Shown here: positions 55,049-63,892 of the stretch, in pieces | Position numbering within the stretch: position 1 is the first letter of the stretch | Layout: each line of letters starts with the position of its first letter | Assembly (NCBI GenBank): GCA_944326335.1 | Contig: CALVDM010000014.1 | Span: 1 to 64,000 of the forward strand | Length of the DNA stretch: 64,000 nt | Source of the DNA: an uncultured Bacteroidales bacterium | GTDB taxonomy: Bacteria > Bacteroidota > Bacteroidia > Bacteroidales > UBA932 | Reading direction: 5' to 3' | Position numbers and translations under genes: made by a program | Notes under the pieces: generated by a model | Databases searched by the model: none | What the model saw: the letters and a program-made list of their open reading frames with translations, nothing else | What the model was told of the DNA's origin: nothing

Positions 55049-55963
55049 CTAAAGACGCTTCCACCTCTTGTGGCTCCAGAGCCAGTTGTACGGCGTCTGT
55101 CTGATATCCTCTTCGAGGAGTCTAAGGTATTTCTCCATTATCGCTTCCGGAGCCATCTGCGAGGCATCGCTGCACACAGGCACGAATGTCATGAGGTAGC
55201 GTCCCCTGGAGACATGCTCCATCCTCAGATAAAGCACGCTCATCCCGAGCTTGTGGGCAAGGGCCGCGCTTCCGAGCATCACTTTTGTCGGCTGGTTCAG
55301 GAACAGGCCGGCATCGTGCGCCCCGGCGTACGGATACTGGTCCGTCGGATAGATATACACATATCTGGTGTCGCGGTGCCTTATCGCATAGCGGAGTATG
55401 CTGTTGCTCTCTATCTCGCCGTCGAAGCCCTTTATCGGATGGGAGCGGTTCCGCTTGAACACCTCGTCCCACACAGGATTGTGGAGCCGCTTGTACACCA
55501 CCCTTATGCAGTTTTCATCCCCTGGATATTCCACCTCGGGATTGTAGTTGTAGCACCACAGGCCGCCTATGAGTTCCCAGTTTCCGCAGTGGGAAAAGAG
55601 CACGGTCACGCTCGGTGAAGACGCGTACGCTTCATTCAGCACCTCCAGATTGGTGATTTCGCATATCCTGGACGACCTTATGGCCTTGTAGTCGGCTCCG
55701 CTGAACCATACGGCCTCGGCGAAAATCTCCCCGAGATGGCGGTAGAATCCGGAAGCCGTGTTCCTGACCTCCTGATATGTCATCCGTGGAAAGGAGCGGG
55801 CGATATTTGTCAGCACCACGTTCTGCCTGTAGTGCAGTATGTTTTTCATGAACCAGGAAATGACATCGCCGCCAAAATAAAGTACCCTGCGAGGCAGTCT
55901 GGAGAAGAGCCTCATCACCCACAATATCGCTCTAACCTTGAACTCAAAAACTCCTTTTTTCAT
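55049..55963 (-). CDS. lpxL: Lipid A acyltransferase, LpxL/HtrB type
   Basis: A 304-residue membrane-associated acyltransferase of the lysophospholipid/lipid A family. An N-terminal amphipathic helix (EFKVRAILWVMRLFSRLP) is followed by the catalytic H-x4-E in LFSHCGNWE (H125, E130). It transfers a secondary acyl chain onto lipid A. The frame stays open upstream to 57013, but that part is antisense to the POT gene. The ATG at 55963 gives the normal N-terminus and is preceded by a TATATTTG box at 55994-55987. Confidence 0.92.
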   Translation of the reverse strand: MKKGVFEFKVRAILWVMRLFSRLPRRVLYFGGDVISWFMKNILHYRQNVVLTNIARSFPRMTYQEVRNTASGFYRHLGEIFAEAVWFSGADYKAIRSSRICEITNLEVLNEAYASSPSVTVLFSHCGNWELIGGLWCYNYNPEVEYPGDENCIRVVYKRLHNPVWDEVFKRNRSHPIKGFDGEIESNSILRYAIRHRDTRYVYIYPTDQYPYAGAHDAGLFLNQPTKVMLGSAALAHKLGMSVLYLRMEHVSRGRYLMTFVPVCSDASQMAPEAIMEKYLRLLEEDIRQTPYNWLWSHKRWKRL

Positions 55964-55986
55964 ATTATCCGGCGCTTCAACAAGGC

Positions 55987-56046
55987 CAAATATACCATTT
56001 TTTTTCGGATGGAGGGCAAGACATAGACTTAATTTTACTACCTTTG
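55987..56046. promoter_or_regulatory. Divergent promoters of lpxL and the POT transporter
   Basis: A minus-strand TATATTTG at 55994-55987 (about 24 bases before the lpxL ATG) and a plus-strand TACCTTTG at 56039-56046 (67 bases before the transporter ATG). Confidence 0.55.
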
Positions 56047-56113
56047 CCCTCCGGCGGCCGGAGGCGTTCCCGTGTACGGCCGGCAATCCGCGAAAAATCA
56101 ATAATATCAGAAT

Positions 56114-57772
56114 ATGTTCAAAGGTCAACCAAAAGGTTTGTTCGCCCTCGCCCTGGCCAACACCGGGGAACGTTTCGGGTACTACACAATGCTGGCGATA
56201 TTTGTCCTGTTCCTGCAGGCGAAATTCGGTTTCGACACCACAGTCTCGGGGCAGATATACGCCATATTCCTTGCCGGAGTATATTTCATGCCTCTGCTCG
56301 GAGGCTATATAGCCGACAAGATAGGTTTCGGGAAATGCGTGACGATAGGCATCGCGGTGATGTTCCTCGGATATCTCTGCCTTGCAATCCCCACTGACGC
56401 CGATGCGGTAGGCAAGGCGGCGATGTTCGGGGCTCTCGCGCTGATTGCAGTCGGGACCGGTCTGTTCAAGGGAAATCTTCAGGTCATGGTCGGCAATCTG
56501 TACGACGACCCGAAATACTCCAACAAGAGAGATGCGGCGTTCAGTCTTTTCTATATGGCCATCAACATAGGAGCCATGTTCGCGCCGAGCATGGCGAACT
56601 ACATCACCAATCATTTCCTCGGCAAGGACGGGCTCGTGTACAATCCGAGCATCCCGTCCCTCGCGCACCAGTATCTCGACGGCACAATCACGGCAGCGGA
56701 CCTGGACAAGCTCCAGGGACTTGCAGCCTCGATGACAGGAATGACGGACTTGACGGATTTCAGCAATCTCTACATCGAGAAGCTCTCCACAGCATACAAC
56801 TACGGTTTCGCAGTAGCCTGCGTCTCCCTCATAATATCCGTGCTGATATACTTCTCTTGCAGGCCGTGGTTCAAGCACGCCGATGTCAACGCGAAACAGT
56901 CCAAGGCCGAGCATCCGGAAGAGGCCGAGCTCACCCCGCAGCAGACAAAGAGCCGGATCGTGGCATTGCTTCTGGTTTTCGCAGTCGTCATTTTCTTCTG
57001 GATGGCATTCCATCAGAACGGAGGCACAATGACGGTTTTCGCAAAGAACTACACGGAAGGCACTGTTGACGGGATATTGAGGATAGGGTTCAATATCGGA
57101 AGCCTTTTCCTCATAGCTGTATCCATCTACACGCTGTTCAGCGTGTTCCAGTCATCCACAAACAAGGGAAAGGTGCTGTCCGCCCTGGCTACACTGGCTC
57201 TTTGGGGCGGGGCATACGCGCTTTATGCCGGCATGGAGCCGGAGATAAAGATTCTTCCGTCCGACTTCCAGCAGTTCAACCCGTTCTTCGTGGTTGCACT
57301 CACTCCTATATCCCTGGCCATTTTCGGGGCACTTGCGAGGAAGGGCAAGGAACCTTCCGCGCCGCGGAAAATCGGACTCGGCATGCTCGTCGCAGCCGTC
57401 GGATTCCTGATTCTCACAATAGGCTCCATCGGTCTTCCTTCCCCGAAGGAACTCAACGACAATGTGAGCGACACGCTCGTATCTCCTGCCTGGCTGATAT
57501 CGACATACCTCGTGCTTACGTTTGCAGAACTTCTGCTGTCTCCGATGGGTATCTCATTCGTGTCGAAAGTCGCCCCTCCAAAATACAAAGGCATGATGAT
57601 GGGCTGCTGGTTCGCAGCCACGGCAATCGGCAACTACCTCGTGTCCATTCCTGCCCTTCTGTGGACAAAAATTCCACTCTGGGGAGTATGGACTCTGCTC
57701 ATTGCTCTCTGCCTCATCTCGGCGATATTCATATTCTCCATCATGAAGAAACTGGAAAACGCCACAAGGTGA
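56114..57772 (+). CDS. Proton-coupled oligopeptide transporter (POT/PTR2)
   Basis: A 552-residue polytopic membrane protein of the POT family, importing di- and tripeptides with protons. The N-terminal ERF signature appears as NTGERFGYYTM near residues 14-24, and GxGLFKGNLQVMVGNLY matches the family's second motif (about 116-133). About 14 hydrophobic segments are visible, with a soluble loop around 165-230 common in Bacteroidota members. Its stop codon lies inside a GGTGACCAA sequence that recurs 101 bases later, marking the start of a hairpin array. Confidence 0.93.
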   Translation: MFKGQPKGLFALALANTGERFGYYTMLAIFVLFLQAKFGFDTTVSGQIYAIFLAGVYFMPLLGGYIADKIGFGKCVTIGIAVMFLGYLCLAIPTDADAVGKAAMFGALALIAVGTGLFKGNLQVMVGNLYDDPKYSNKRDAAFSLFYMAINIGAMFAPSMANYITNHFLGKDGLVYNPSIPSLAHQYLDGTITAADLDKLQGLAASMTGMTDLTDFSNLYIEKLSTAYNYGFAVACVSLIISVLIYFSCRPWFKHADVNAKQSKAEHPEEAELTPQQTKSRIVALLLVFAVVIFFWMAFHQNGGTMTVFAKNYTEGTVDGILRIGFNIGSLFLIAVSIYTLFSVFQSSTNKGKVLSALATLALWGGAYALYAGMEPEIKILPSDFQQFNPFFVVALTPISLAIFGALARKGKEPSAPRKIGLGMLVAAVGFLILTIGSIGLPSPKELNDNVSDTLVSPAWLISTYLVLTFAELLLSPMGISFVSKVAPPKYKGMMMGCWFAATAIGNYLVSIPALLWTKIPLWGVWTLLIALCLISAIFIFSIMKKLENATR

Positions 57773-57898
57773 CCAAGAAGAATGTCCTGTGGACATTCGA
57801 GAGTGAGCAGATAGACTATTGTCTACGGGGGTTAAGACGGGTCAGTCTTTCGAAGAAAGACGTTTGGAGGTGACCAAAATTATTTTTTGGTCACCTCC
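57768..57898. repeat. Array of four consecutive hairpins behind the POT gene
   Basis: Four perfect inverted repeats in 120 bases: GAATGTCC/GGACATTC (57780-57798), TAGAC/GTCTA (57812-57825), GTCTTTC/GAAAGAC (57845-57861), and a 14-bp stem GGAGGTGACCAAAA (57866-57879 with 57885-57898), the last resembling a bidirectional terminator. A competing hairpin AAGAC/GTCTT (57834-57849) excludes the third. GGTGACCAA occurs directly at 57768-57776 and 57869-57877. The rest of the gap to 57949 shows nothing else. Confidence 0.7.
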
Positions 57899-57949
57899 TT
57901 TAATAATATCAGCCCGTAAACGCCGCCCTGTCACGCAGATGCCGGACGC

Positions 57950-58504
57950 CTACTGCTCATCCTCTGGAAAAACATAAGATGTAATGTCCACATATCCGGC
58001 TACGGTAAGGCCCCAACTTTCAGGCGTCCTGCATTCCTTTTCTTCTGCTGTTTCTCCGTCTTCTTCAATAATGGTGACCGAGTCCTTCGTGAGGTTTTTG
58101 TACGATAACTGAAAATAGGTCCTTTCTCCATCTGAAATAGTTACGGTGCCGCTCGTGGCATCAGTCTCGGTTACTTCACAGGAAAGCGCTTCTCCGGCGG
58201 ATGACAAGAGAGAGTAATATGGTATCTCGTGTTCGGAGAGTTCTACCCCATAGAGAGTTTTCATCCTTTCCCTGAATTCTTCACTGTCCTGATAAGCTTC
58301 ACACAAATGATACTTTCCGTCAATCATACCGAAATCCAGCAAGTAATAGCATTCCCCTAAAACATCATCTTCAGTCTTTGCCGCCCACACTTTTTTGATT
58401 GTCACCGGATCTTCCTCAGGTTCCGTCTTGTCCTGGCAGGATGTCAGCATTCCCCCCGCTGCTGCCGTCATCAGAAGGGCGGCATATTTCCAGAAATTCT
58501 TCAT
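57950..58504 (-). CDS. Small lipoprotein of unknown function
   Basis: A 184-residue lipoprotein (LTSC lipobox, C22) with no domain I recognise. The mature part is acidic, begins DKTEPEEDPVTIKKVWAA, and has alternating beta-like strands, ending FPEDEQ. The start at ATG 58504 (MKNFWKYAALLM) gives a proper signal. The reading frame is open to 58612, but a TATATTTG box at 58536-58529 lies in that part. The gene looks more AT-rich than its neighbours. It stands alone between the hairpin array and a LacI gene. Confidence 0.7.
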   Translation of the reverse strand: MKNFWKYAALLMTAAAGGMLTSCQDKTEPEEDPVTIKKVWAAKTEDDVLGECYYLLDFGMIDGKYHLCEAYQDSEEFRERMKTLYGVELSEHEIPYYSLLSSAGEALSCEVTETDATSGTVTISDGERTYFQLSYKNLTKDSVTIIEEDGETAEEKECRTPESWGLTVAGYVDITSYVFPEDEQ

Positions 58505-58528
58505 GATACTTGATTTTTTGTTTTCCTT

Positions 58529-58536
58529 CAAATATA
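58529..58536 (-). promoter_or_regulatory. Promoter -7 box for the small lipoprotein
   Basis: Reverse-strand TATATTTG lies 25 bases before the ATG at 58504 and rules out the longer upstream frame. Confidence 0.5.
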
Positions 58537-58624
58537 ACCGCCGCACCCCTTTCGGACAAGCCGCCAGGGGAACTTTTTGTTGTTTGAGCAAAAAAAATTG
58601 TCGGGAGAGCAAAACCGGAGACCG

Positions 58625-59683
58625 TTACAGATAGTAGTCGCAGTTGTACTTGTTCAGGATATCCATCTGAGTATAGTTGTCCTTCTTCTGAGGGCCGGAG
58701 TGCAGAATGAGGTAATCCGTGATGGCAGTGATGGCAGAAGCTGCCTGCCTGTCCGAATGCTGGGCGATGAGTGCCTGCACATAACCGTCCTTCAAGGCCG
58801 AGACATTTTTCTCGAGGACGTCGAACCCTACCACCCTGCAAGACCTGATTCCCCTGTCTCTGAGATATTCAGCCACAAAGTGCACCCTTGAGTTGCACAT
58901 GACGATATATTTGTCCGGGTCCGGGTCCGATGCGAACATCTCGTCCAGTTTCCTGTAGCGTTCTTCCCTGCTCTTGGGATCAATGAATGTGTTTTCGACA
59001 TCGCAGTCGGGGTAATGTTCGGAAATATAGTCGACAAGACCGGTACGGCGCGTGAGCGTGGGATCCGAAAGCCCCCTCTTGTCCCGGGCTATCCTTATGA
59101 CATGCACCTTGCGGACATCCCTTCCGTCCGTGAGGATGTCCGCGCACAGGTAGCCGCTCTGGTACATCGGCATCCCGTAATATGCAAGATACCCGTCATC
59201 TTCAAGCTTGGAATCTATATATACATAAGGTATATGGTTCTCTGTAAGTTCCTTGACGAACTTGAGCGTCTCATTCCGGAACATCGGGGCAATCACGACC
59301 CCGGATGGCCTGGAAGCCAGCACTTTCTCGCATGCATCCTGAAAAGACTCGAGGTCATACTGGTCATAAAGCACTGCATTTATGCTTATCCCGAACCTCC
59401 CTGCGTATTCCCGTCCCTGGTCGATACCCTTTTCCGTCAGCTCCCAGAACTCTCCGTTGTTGAACTCCGGTATTATGCATGATATCAGATAATTTTTTCT
59501 TGACGCCAGAATCGAAGCATAGAAATTCGGCCTGTACCCGAGTTCCTTGATGACCTTGAGTATTTTCTCCCGGCTTTTCTGTGAAACTTCCCCCCTGTCG
59601 TGCAGCACTCTGTCCACGGTTCCCTTTGAAACCCCGGCGGCCTTGGCGACATCGTTGATTGTTATCTTGTTTCCCTCTTCCAT
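58625..59683 (-). CDS. LacI-family transcriptional regulator (hexuronate operon)
   Basis: A regulator of about 352 residues with the LacI helix-turn-helix ITINDVAKAAGVSKGTVDRVL (7-27) and a type 1 periplasmic-binding-like effector domain of the ribose-binding subtype. I start at ATG 59683 (MEEGNKITIND); an upstream in-frame ATG at 59755 would add 24 Gly/Arg-rich residues and lies over the promoter. It is divergent from kdgK-aldolase-MFS, so it probably controls that operon in response to a hexuronate or keto-deoxy intermediate. Confidence 0.92.
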   Translation of the reverse strand: MEEGNKITINDVAKAAGVSKGTVDRVLHDRGEVSQKSREKILKVIKELGYRPNFYASILASRKNYLISCIIPEFNNGEFWELTEKGIDQGREYAGRFGISINAVLYDQYDLESFQDACEKVLASRPSGVVIAPMFRNETLKFVKELTENHIPYVYIDSKLEDDGYLAYYGMPMYQSGYLCADILTDGRDVRKVHVIRIARDKRGLSDPTLTRRTGLVDYISEHYPDCDVENTFIDPKSREERYRKLDEMFASDPDPDKYIVMCNSRVHFVAEYLRDRGIRSCRVVGFDVLEKNVSALKDGYVQALIAQHSDRQAASAITAITDYLILHSGPQKKDNYTQMDILNKYNCDYYL

Positions 59684-59752
59684 AACTCCAGAATTCGTTC
59701 CTGGGGACCTGTACCTGCCGGCCCCGGACCTGCCCCTTCCGTTGCGGGCTTT

Positions 59753-59811
59753 CAAATATACAATATTTTTCCGTTACCGCACACGGAATTAAAAAATAAT
59801 TTTTATCTTTG
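59753..59811. promoter_or_regulatory. Divergent lacI/kdgK promoters with a central inverted repeat
   Basis: A minus-strand TATATTTG (59760-59753) drives lacI and a plus-strand TATCTTTG (59804-59811) drives kdgK. Between them TTCCGT (59769-59774) and ACGGAA (59783-59788) form an inverted repeat covering both -33 regions, a likely operator. The kdgK box overlaps an in-frame TTG at 59809, so the ATG at 59860 is the real start. Confidence 0.55.
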
Positions 59812-59859
59812 CGAAGATTGACACTAAAAAGACCATTTAACTTTCAAAAATCTAATAAA

Positions 59860-60900
59860 ATGCCAAAAGTTATCACATTCGGAGAGATTATGCTCAGACT
59901 GTCTACTCCAGGTTACCTGAGATTTTCTCAAGCAAAAGAATTTGCGGCCACATTCGGTGGCGGAGAAGCAAACGTTGCCGTTTCGCTTGCCAATTACGGC
60001 ATAGAGACTGAATTCGTGACCCGTTTCCCTAAAAACGACATAGCCGCAAGCTGCATAAAGGACCTCCACAGCTATGGTGTCGGCACGAAGCACTGCGTAT
60101 TCGGCGGTGACAGGCTCGGAATCTACTTCCTCGAGACAGGCGCCGTTGCCCGTGCGAGCAAGGTAGTCTATGACAGGGCACATTCCGCCATCTCCGAAAT
60201 CGAGAAAGGCATGATTGACTGGGAGAAAGTGTTCGAAGGCGCCGACTGGTTCCACTGGACAGGCATCACGCCTGCAATCAGCCAGGGAGCTGCAGATGTC
60301 TGCCTCGAGGCCATCAAGGCTGCAAACAGGCTCGGAGTCACCGTTTCATGCGACCTGAACTACAGGAAAAACCTCTGGAAATACGGAAAGACCGCTTCTG
60401 AAGTGATGCCGGCCCTTGTAGAAGGCTGCGACGTGATACTCGGCAACGAGGAAGACGCCGAGAAGGTGTTCGGAATCAAACCGGAAGGGTTCGATGTCAC
60501 CGCGACAAAGGGAGAAGTGAATGCAGCTGAGTTCGAGAGCGTATGCAAGCAGCTGATGGCGAAATTCCCTCGTGCCAAGAAGGTCATCATAACCCTCAGG
60601 GGCTCCATCAACGCAAACCACAACACATGGGGCGGGGTGCTTTACGACGGCACAAAGCTCTACCAGTCGCCGAGATATGACATCACCCACATAGTGGACC
60701 GTGTAGGCGGCGGTGATTCCTTCATGGGAGGCCTCATCTACGGACTCCTCACATACAAGGGCGACGACCAGACTGCGCTCAATTTCGCCGTTGCCGCATC
60801 GTGCCTGAAACACACAATCTTCGGTGACTACAATCAGGTGACCGTAGCCGAAGTCGAGAACCTCATGAAAGGCGACGGCAGCGGACGTGAAAAAAAATAA
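59860..60900 (+). CDS. kdgK: 2-keto-3-deoxygluconate kinase (PfkB family)
   Basis: A 346-residue PfkB sugar kinase phosphorylating 2-keto-3-deoxygluconate to KDPG. The N-terminal GEANVAVSLANYG motif (35-47) and the C-terminal catalytic DRVGGGDSFMGGL (catalytic D286) are intact. The kinase identity rests on the next gene, a KDPG aldolase; a fructokinase cannot be excluded by motif alone. It is the first gene of a three-gene operon with the aldolase and an ExuT-like transporter. Confidence 0.9.
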   Translation: MPKVITFGEIMLRLSTPGYLRFSQAKEFAATFGGGEANVAVSLANYGIETEFVTRFPKNDIAASCIKDLHSYGVGTKHCVFGGDRLGIYFLETGAVARASKVVYDRAHSAISEIEKGMIDWEKVFEGADWFHWTGITPAISQGAADVCLEAIKAANRLGVTVSCDLNYRKNLWKYGKTASEVMPALVEGCDVILGNEEDAEKVFGIKPEGFDVTATKGEVNAAEFESVCKQLMAKFPRAKKVIITLRGSINANHNTWGGVLYDGTKLYQSPRYDITHIVDRVGGGDSFMGGLIYGLLTYKGDDQTALNFAVAASCLKHTIFGDYNQVTVAEVENLMKGDGSGREKK

Positions 60901-60915
60901 AAAAGGATAAGTACC

Positions 60916-61581
60916 ATGGCAAAATACAGTAAACTTGAAGTGCTGGCGGCCGTAAAGGAGACCGGAATGGTTCCGGTATTCTACAATGCCGACCTTGAAA
61001 TAGCCAAGAATGTCGTAAAGGCCTGCTATGAAGGAGGGGTCAGGGCATTCGAATTCACAAACCGCGGGGACTTCGCACAGGAAGTGTTCGGGGAACTCGT
61101 GAAATATGCCAACAAGGAGCTTCCGGGAATGATTCTCGGAGTGGGCTCCGTAGTGGATCCCGCAACTGCAGCCCTCTACATCCAGCTTGGGGCAAATTTC
61201 GTTGTCGGGCCTCTGTTCAACCCTGAGATTGCCCCGATTTGCAACCGCCGCCTCGTGCCATACTGCCCGGGATGCGGTTCCGTATCGGAGATAGGTAAGG
61301 CACAGGAGCTCGGATGCGACCTCTGCAAGGTATTCCCTGGCGACGTCCTCGGGCCGGCCTTCGTAAAGGGTCTCCGTGCACCTATGCCTTGGAGCCAGAT
61401 AATGGTGACCGGCGGTGTGAAACCGACCAGGGAGAATCTCGAAGGATGGTTCAAGGCTGGGGTTACATGCGTGGGCATGGGAAGCAACCTCTTCCCTAAG
61501 GACGTCATCGCTGTCGGGGAATGGAGCAAAATCACCGGGCTCTGCAAAGATGCGCTCCAGATTATCAAGGAAGTAAGATAA
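60916..61581 (+). CDS. eda: KDPG/KHG aldolase
   Basis: A 221-residue class I aldolase cleaving 2-keto-3-deoxy-6-phosphogluconate to pyruvate and glyceraldehyde 3-phosphate. The Schiff-base lysine is K138 in [10 protein letters not shown], and E46 lies in the AFEFTNR motif that replaces the more usual EVTLR. It starts 15 bases after kdgK and completes the lower hexuronate (Entner-Doudoroff-like) route; upper-pathway isomerases are not in the window. Confidence 0.93.
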   Translation: MAKYSKLEVLAAVKETGMVPVFYNADLEIAKNVVKACYEGGVRAFEFTNRGDFAQEVFGELVKYANKELPGMILGVGSVVDPATAALYIQLGANFVVGPLFNPEIAPICNRRLVPYCPGCGSVSEIGKAQELGCDLCKVFPGDVLGPAFVKGLRAPMPWSQIMVTGGVKPTRENLEGWFKAGVTCVGMGSNLFPKDVIAVGEWSKITGLCKDALQIIKEVR

Positions 61582-61592
61582 AAATCTCAGGA

Positions 61593-63077
61593 ATGGAACA
61601 GACAACGACAAAGAAACTTATGACCAATTGGAGATGGTGGATGGTCGTGCTGCTCTTTGTGGCCACGACAGTCAACTATCTCGACCGTCAGGTGCTTTCC
61701 CTCACATGGAAAGACTTCATTGCGCCTGAATTCCACTGGACGGACAATGACTACGGTACAATAACCGCCATATTTTCAATAGTGTATGCCATCTGCATGC
61801 TGTTCGCGGGCAAATTCGTGGACTGGATGGGGACAAAGAAAGGTTATCTCTGGTCCATCGGCATCTGGTCTGCAGGAGCATGTCTCCATGCAGTCTGCGG
61901 CTGGCTCACCGTACACATCGAGGGCTATGAGAGCGCAGCAGCCATGACGGCGGTCGAAGCCGGCTCGGCGGCTGCCCTTGCGATAGCGTCCACAAGCGTA
62001 TGGCTTTTCCTTGCGGCAAGGTGCATCCTCGCCCTCGGTGAAGCAGGAAACTTCCCTGCTGCAATCAAGGTCACTGCAGAATACTTCCCTAAGAAGGACA
62101 GGGCTTTCGCCACTTCCATATTCAACTCCGGTGCATCCATCGGAGCCCTCATAGCTCCGGCAACCATACCGTTGCTCGCACAGTTCTTCAAGGACAGAGG
62201 AGTCGGCGGCGGCTGGGAGATGGCATTCGTCATCATCGGTGCCCTCGGTTTCATCTGGATGGGTTTCTGGGTATTCATGTACAACAAGCCGGAGAAATCA
62301 AGACATGTCAACAAGGCAGAGCTCGAATACATCAACCAGGACTACTCCGCAGAGGAGAATGCCGCTGCAGCCGCAGAGGATGAGGGAAGCAAGAAGAAGA
62401 GCATCTCGCTCTGGAAGTGCTTCACATACAGACAGACCTGGTCGTTCATCGTCGGCAAGTTCTTCACCGACGGCGTATGGTGGTTCTACCTGTTCTGGGC
62501 GCCTGCGTATTTCTCGGACCAGTACGGTTATGCTTCAAGTTCAGGCATGGGTGTCGCCCTGATAACGGTGCTCTATGCCATTGTCACCATCCTCTCCATA
62601 TTCGGCGGCTACCTTCCTAAGCTGTTCGTCGAGAAGAAGAAGATGAATCCGTACAACGGGCGTATGCTCGCCATGCTCATATTCGCATTCCTTCCGCTTC
62701 CGGCACTTTTCGCCCAGAGCGCAGGACAGGTATCCGTATGGTGGCCTGCAATAATCATCGGACTTGCAGGAGCAGGGCACCAGGCATGGTCGGCCAACCT
62801 GTTCTCCACAATCGGAGACATGTTCCCGAAGTCTGCAATATCCACAATCACAGGTATCGGAGGCATGGCCGGCGGTATCGGCTCGTTCTTCATCCAGAAG
62901 GGAGCCGGTGCGCTGTTCACCTACTCTGAAAATGCAGGGACAGCATTCCAGTTCCTCGGTTTCGAAGGGAAGGATGCCGGATACATGATTGTGTTCTGCG
63001 GATGCGCCGTTGCTTACCTTATAGCTTGGACTATCATGAAAACTCTCGTACCTAAATACAAGCAGATTACGGACTGA
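61593..63077 (+). CDS. MFS hexuronate transporter (ExuT-like)
   Basis: A 494-residue major facilitator with 12 predicted membrane segments in two halves and a charged central loop (about 225-275). RWWMVVLLFVATTVNYLDRQVLSL at the start is characteristic of the anion:cation symporter subfamily with ExuT, GudP and RhmT. It is the third gene of the hexuronate operon. I start at ATG 61593, 12 bases after the aldolase; the frame to 61521 overlaps the aldolase gene and is discarded. Confidence 0.92.
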   Translation: MEQTTTKKLMTNWRWWMVVLLFVATTVNYLDRQVLSLTWKDFIAPEFHWTDNDYGTITAIFSIVYAICMLFAGKFVDWMGTKKGYLWSIGIWSAGACLHAVCGWLTVHIEGYESAAAMTAVEAGSAAALAIASTSVWLFLAARCILALGEAGNFPAAIKVTAEYFPKKDRAFATSIFNSGASIGALIAPATIPLLAQFFKDRGVGGGWEMAFVIIGALGFIWMGFWVFMYNKPEKSRHVNKAELEYINQDYSAEENAAAAAEDEGSKKKSISLWKCFTYRQTWSFIVGKFFTDGVWWFYLFWAPAYFSDQYGYASSSGMGVALITVLYAIVTILSIFGGYLPKLFVEKKKMNPYNGRMLAMLIFAFLPLPALFAQSAGQVSVWWPAIIIGLAGAGHQAWSANLFSTIGDMFPKSAISTITGIGGMAGGIGSFFIQKGAGALFTYSENAGTAFQFLGFEGKDAGYMIVFCGCAVAYLIAWTIMKTLVPKYKQITD

Positions 63078-63126
63078 TTTTCAATACCAAATCCTTAATA
63101 CATCAAATCAACGGATTTTTATCCGG

Positions 63127-63163
63127 AAAAAGAGGATGGCCGTAGAGGCTCTCCTCTTTTTTT
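63127..63163 (+). terminator. Rho-independent terminator of the hexuronate operon
   Basis: AAAAGAGGA pairs with TCCTCTTTT (about 63128-63136 with 63152-63160), with an inner GCC/GGC pair, followed by more T. It lies 50 bases after the MFS stop. Confidence 0.8.
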
Positions 63164-63172
63164 CGCCCCATG

Positions 63173-63187
63173 CTGACAAATTGTCAG
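63173..63187 (+). promoter_or_regulatory. Candidate heat-shock palindrome upstream of grpE
   Basis: CTGACAAATTGTCAG, a perfect 7-bp palindrome around a central A. A TATTTTG box begins 20 bases past its core (63207), so the palindrome covers the -33 region. The same core occurs upstream of dnaK (14873-14885). Confidence 0.55.
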
Positions 63188-63264
63188 AGCGCGGGAAGGT
63201 GGCAGATATTTTGTATCGGCAAAGCCGGTTTTTGCGTGTGAAAATGAAAAAAAGATAATGGAAT

Positions 63265-63873
63265 ATGGCACAGGAAAATTTGAAAGAGCAGGAAATAACT
63301 GCAGAAAACGATGCTCCAGAGGCTCAGGAAGCCGTAAATGCGGAAAAGCATGACGAAGGCGGAGAGAGCAGGAAAGAGTCACGGAAAGAAAAGAAGGAGA
63401 AGAGCAGGATTGAAGCTCTCGAGAAGCAGGTCAGCGAGCTGACTGACAAAATAGCAAAGGAAAAAGACGATTACGTCAGGCTGATGGCGGAGTTCGACAA
63501 TTTCAGGAGAAGGACTTCGCAGGAGAAGCTCGACCTTGTGAGCGTAGCTGCAGAAGAGACCATCAAGGGACTTCTTCCGGTGCTCGACGACTGTGAAAGG
63601 GCTATGGACGTGCTTTCCAAATCTGACGACAGCCAGTCTGCCAAGGAAGGCACGGAACTCATATATAACAAGCTGACAGCCTACCTCAAGAGCAAGGGGC
63701 TGGACAGGATAGAGGCCATGGGTGCAGTATTCGACACGGACCTCCACGAGGCTGTCGCACAGTTCCCGGTGCAGGAGGAAGATAAGAAAGGCAAGGTCTA
63801 CGATGTCGTGCAGACCGGCTACACCCTCAACGGCAAAGTAGTCAGATATGCCAAGGTCGTGGTAGGCATCTAA
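63265..63873 (+). CDS. grpE: Nucleotide-exchange factor GrpE
   Basis: A 202-residue GrpE, the ADP-release factor of DnaK. An acidic/basic disordered start (1-50) is followed by a long dimerising coiled coil ([35 protein letters not shown]) and the C-terminal beta-domain ([44 protein letters not shown]). The dnaJ gene starts 19 bases downstream, so the two form an operon; dnaK is separate at 15008. Confidence 0.96.
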   Translation: MAQENLKEQEITAENDAPEAQEAVNAEKHDEGGESRKESRKEKKEKSRIEALEKQVSELTDKIAKEKDDYVRLMAEFDNFRRRTSQEKLDLVSVAAEETIKGLLPVLDDCERAMDVLSKSDDSQSAKEGTELIYNKLTAYLKSKGLDRIEAMGAVFDTDLHEAVAQFPVQEEDKKGKVYDVVQTGYTLNGKVVRYAKVVVGI

Positions 63874-63892
63874 TTGTTACGGGAGGCAGGAG

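Noticed and set aside
55964-57013. A 350-codon upstream extension of the lipid A acyltransferase frame
   Set aside because: It is antisense to the POT transporter, its composition is that of a shadow frame, and the ATG at 55963 with its own promoter box gives the standard acyltransferase N-terminus.
57866-57898. The 14-bp hairpin taken alone as only a terminator
   Set aside because: It probably can terminate, but the three further hairpins and the flanking direct repeat are not explained by that, so the array is reported as a whole.
57950-58504. The AT-richer lipoprotein as a toxin, antitoxin or immunity gene
   Set aside because: It has a clear lipoprotein signal, stands alone, and shows no motif of such systems.
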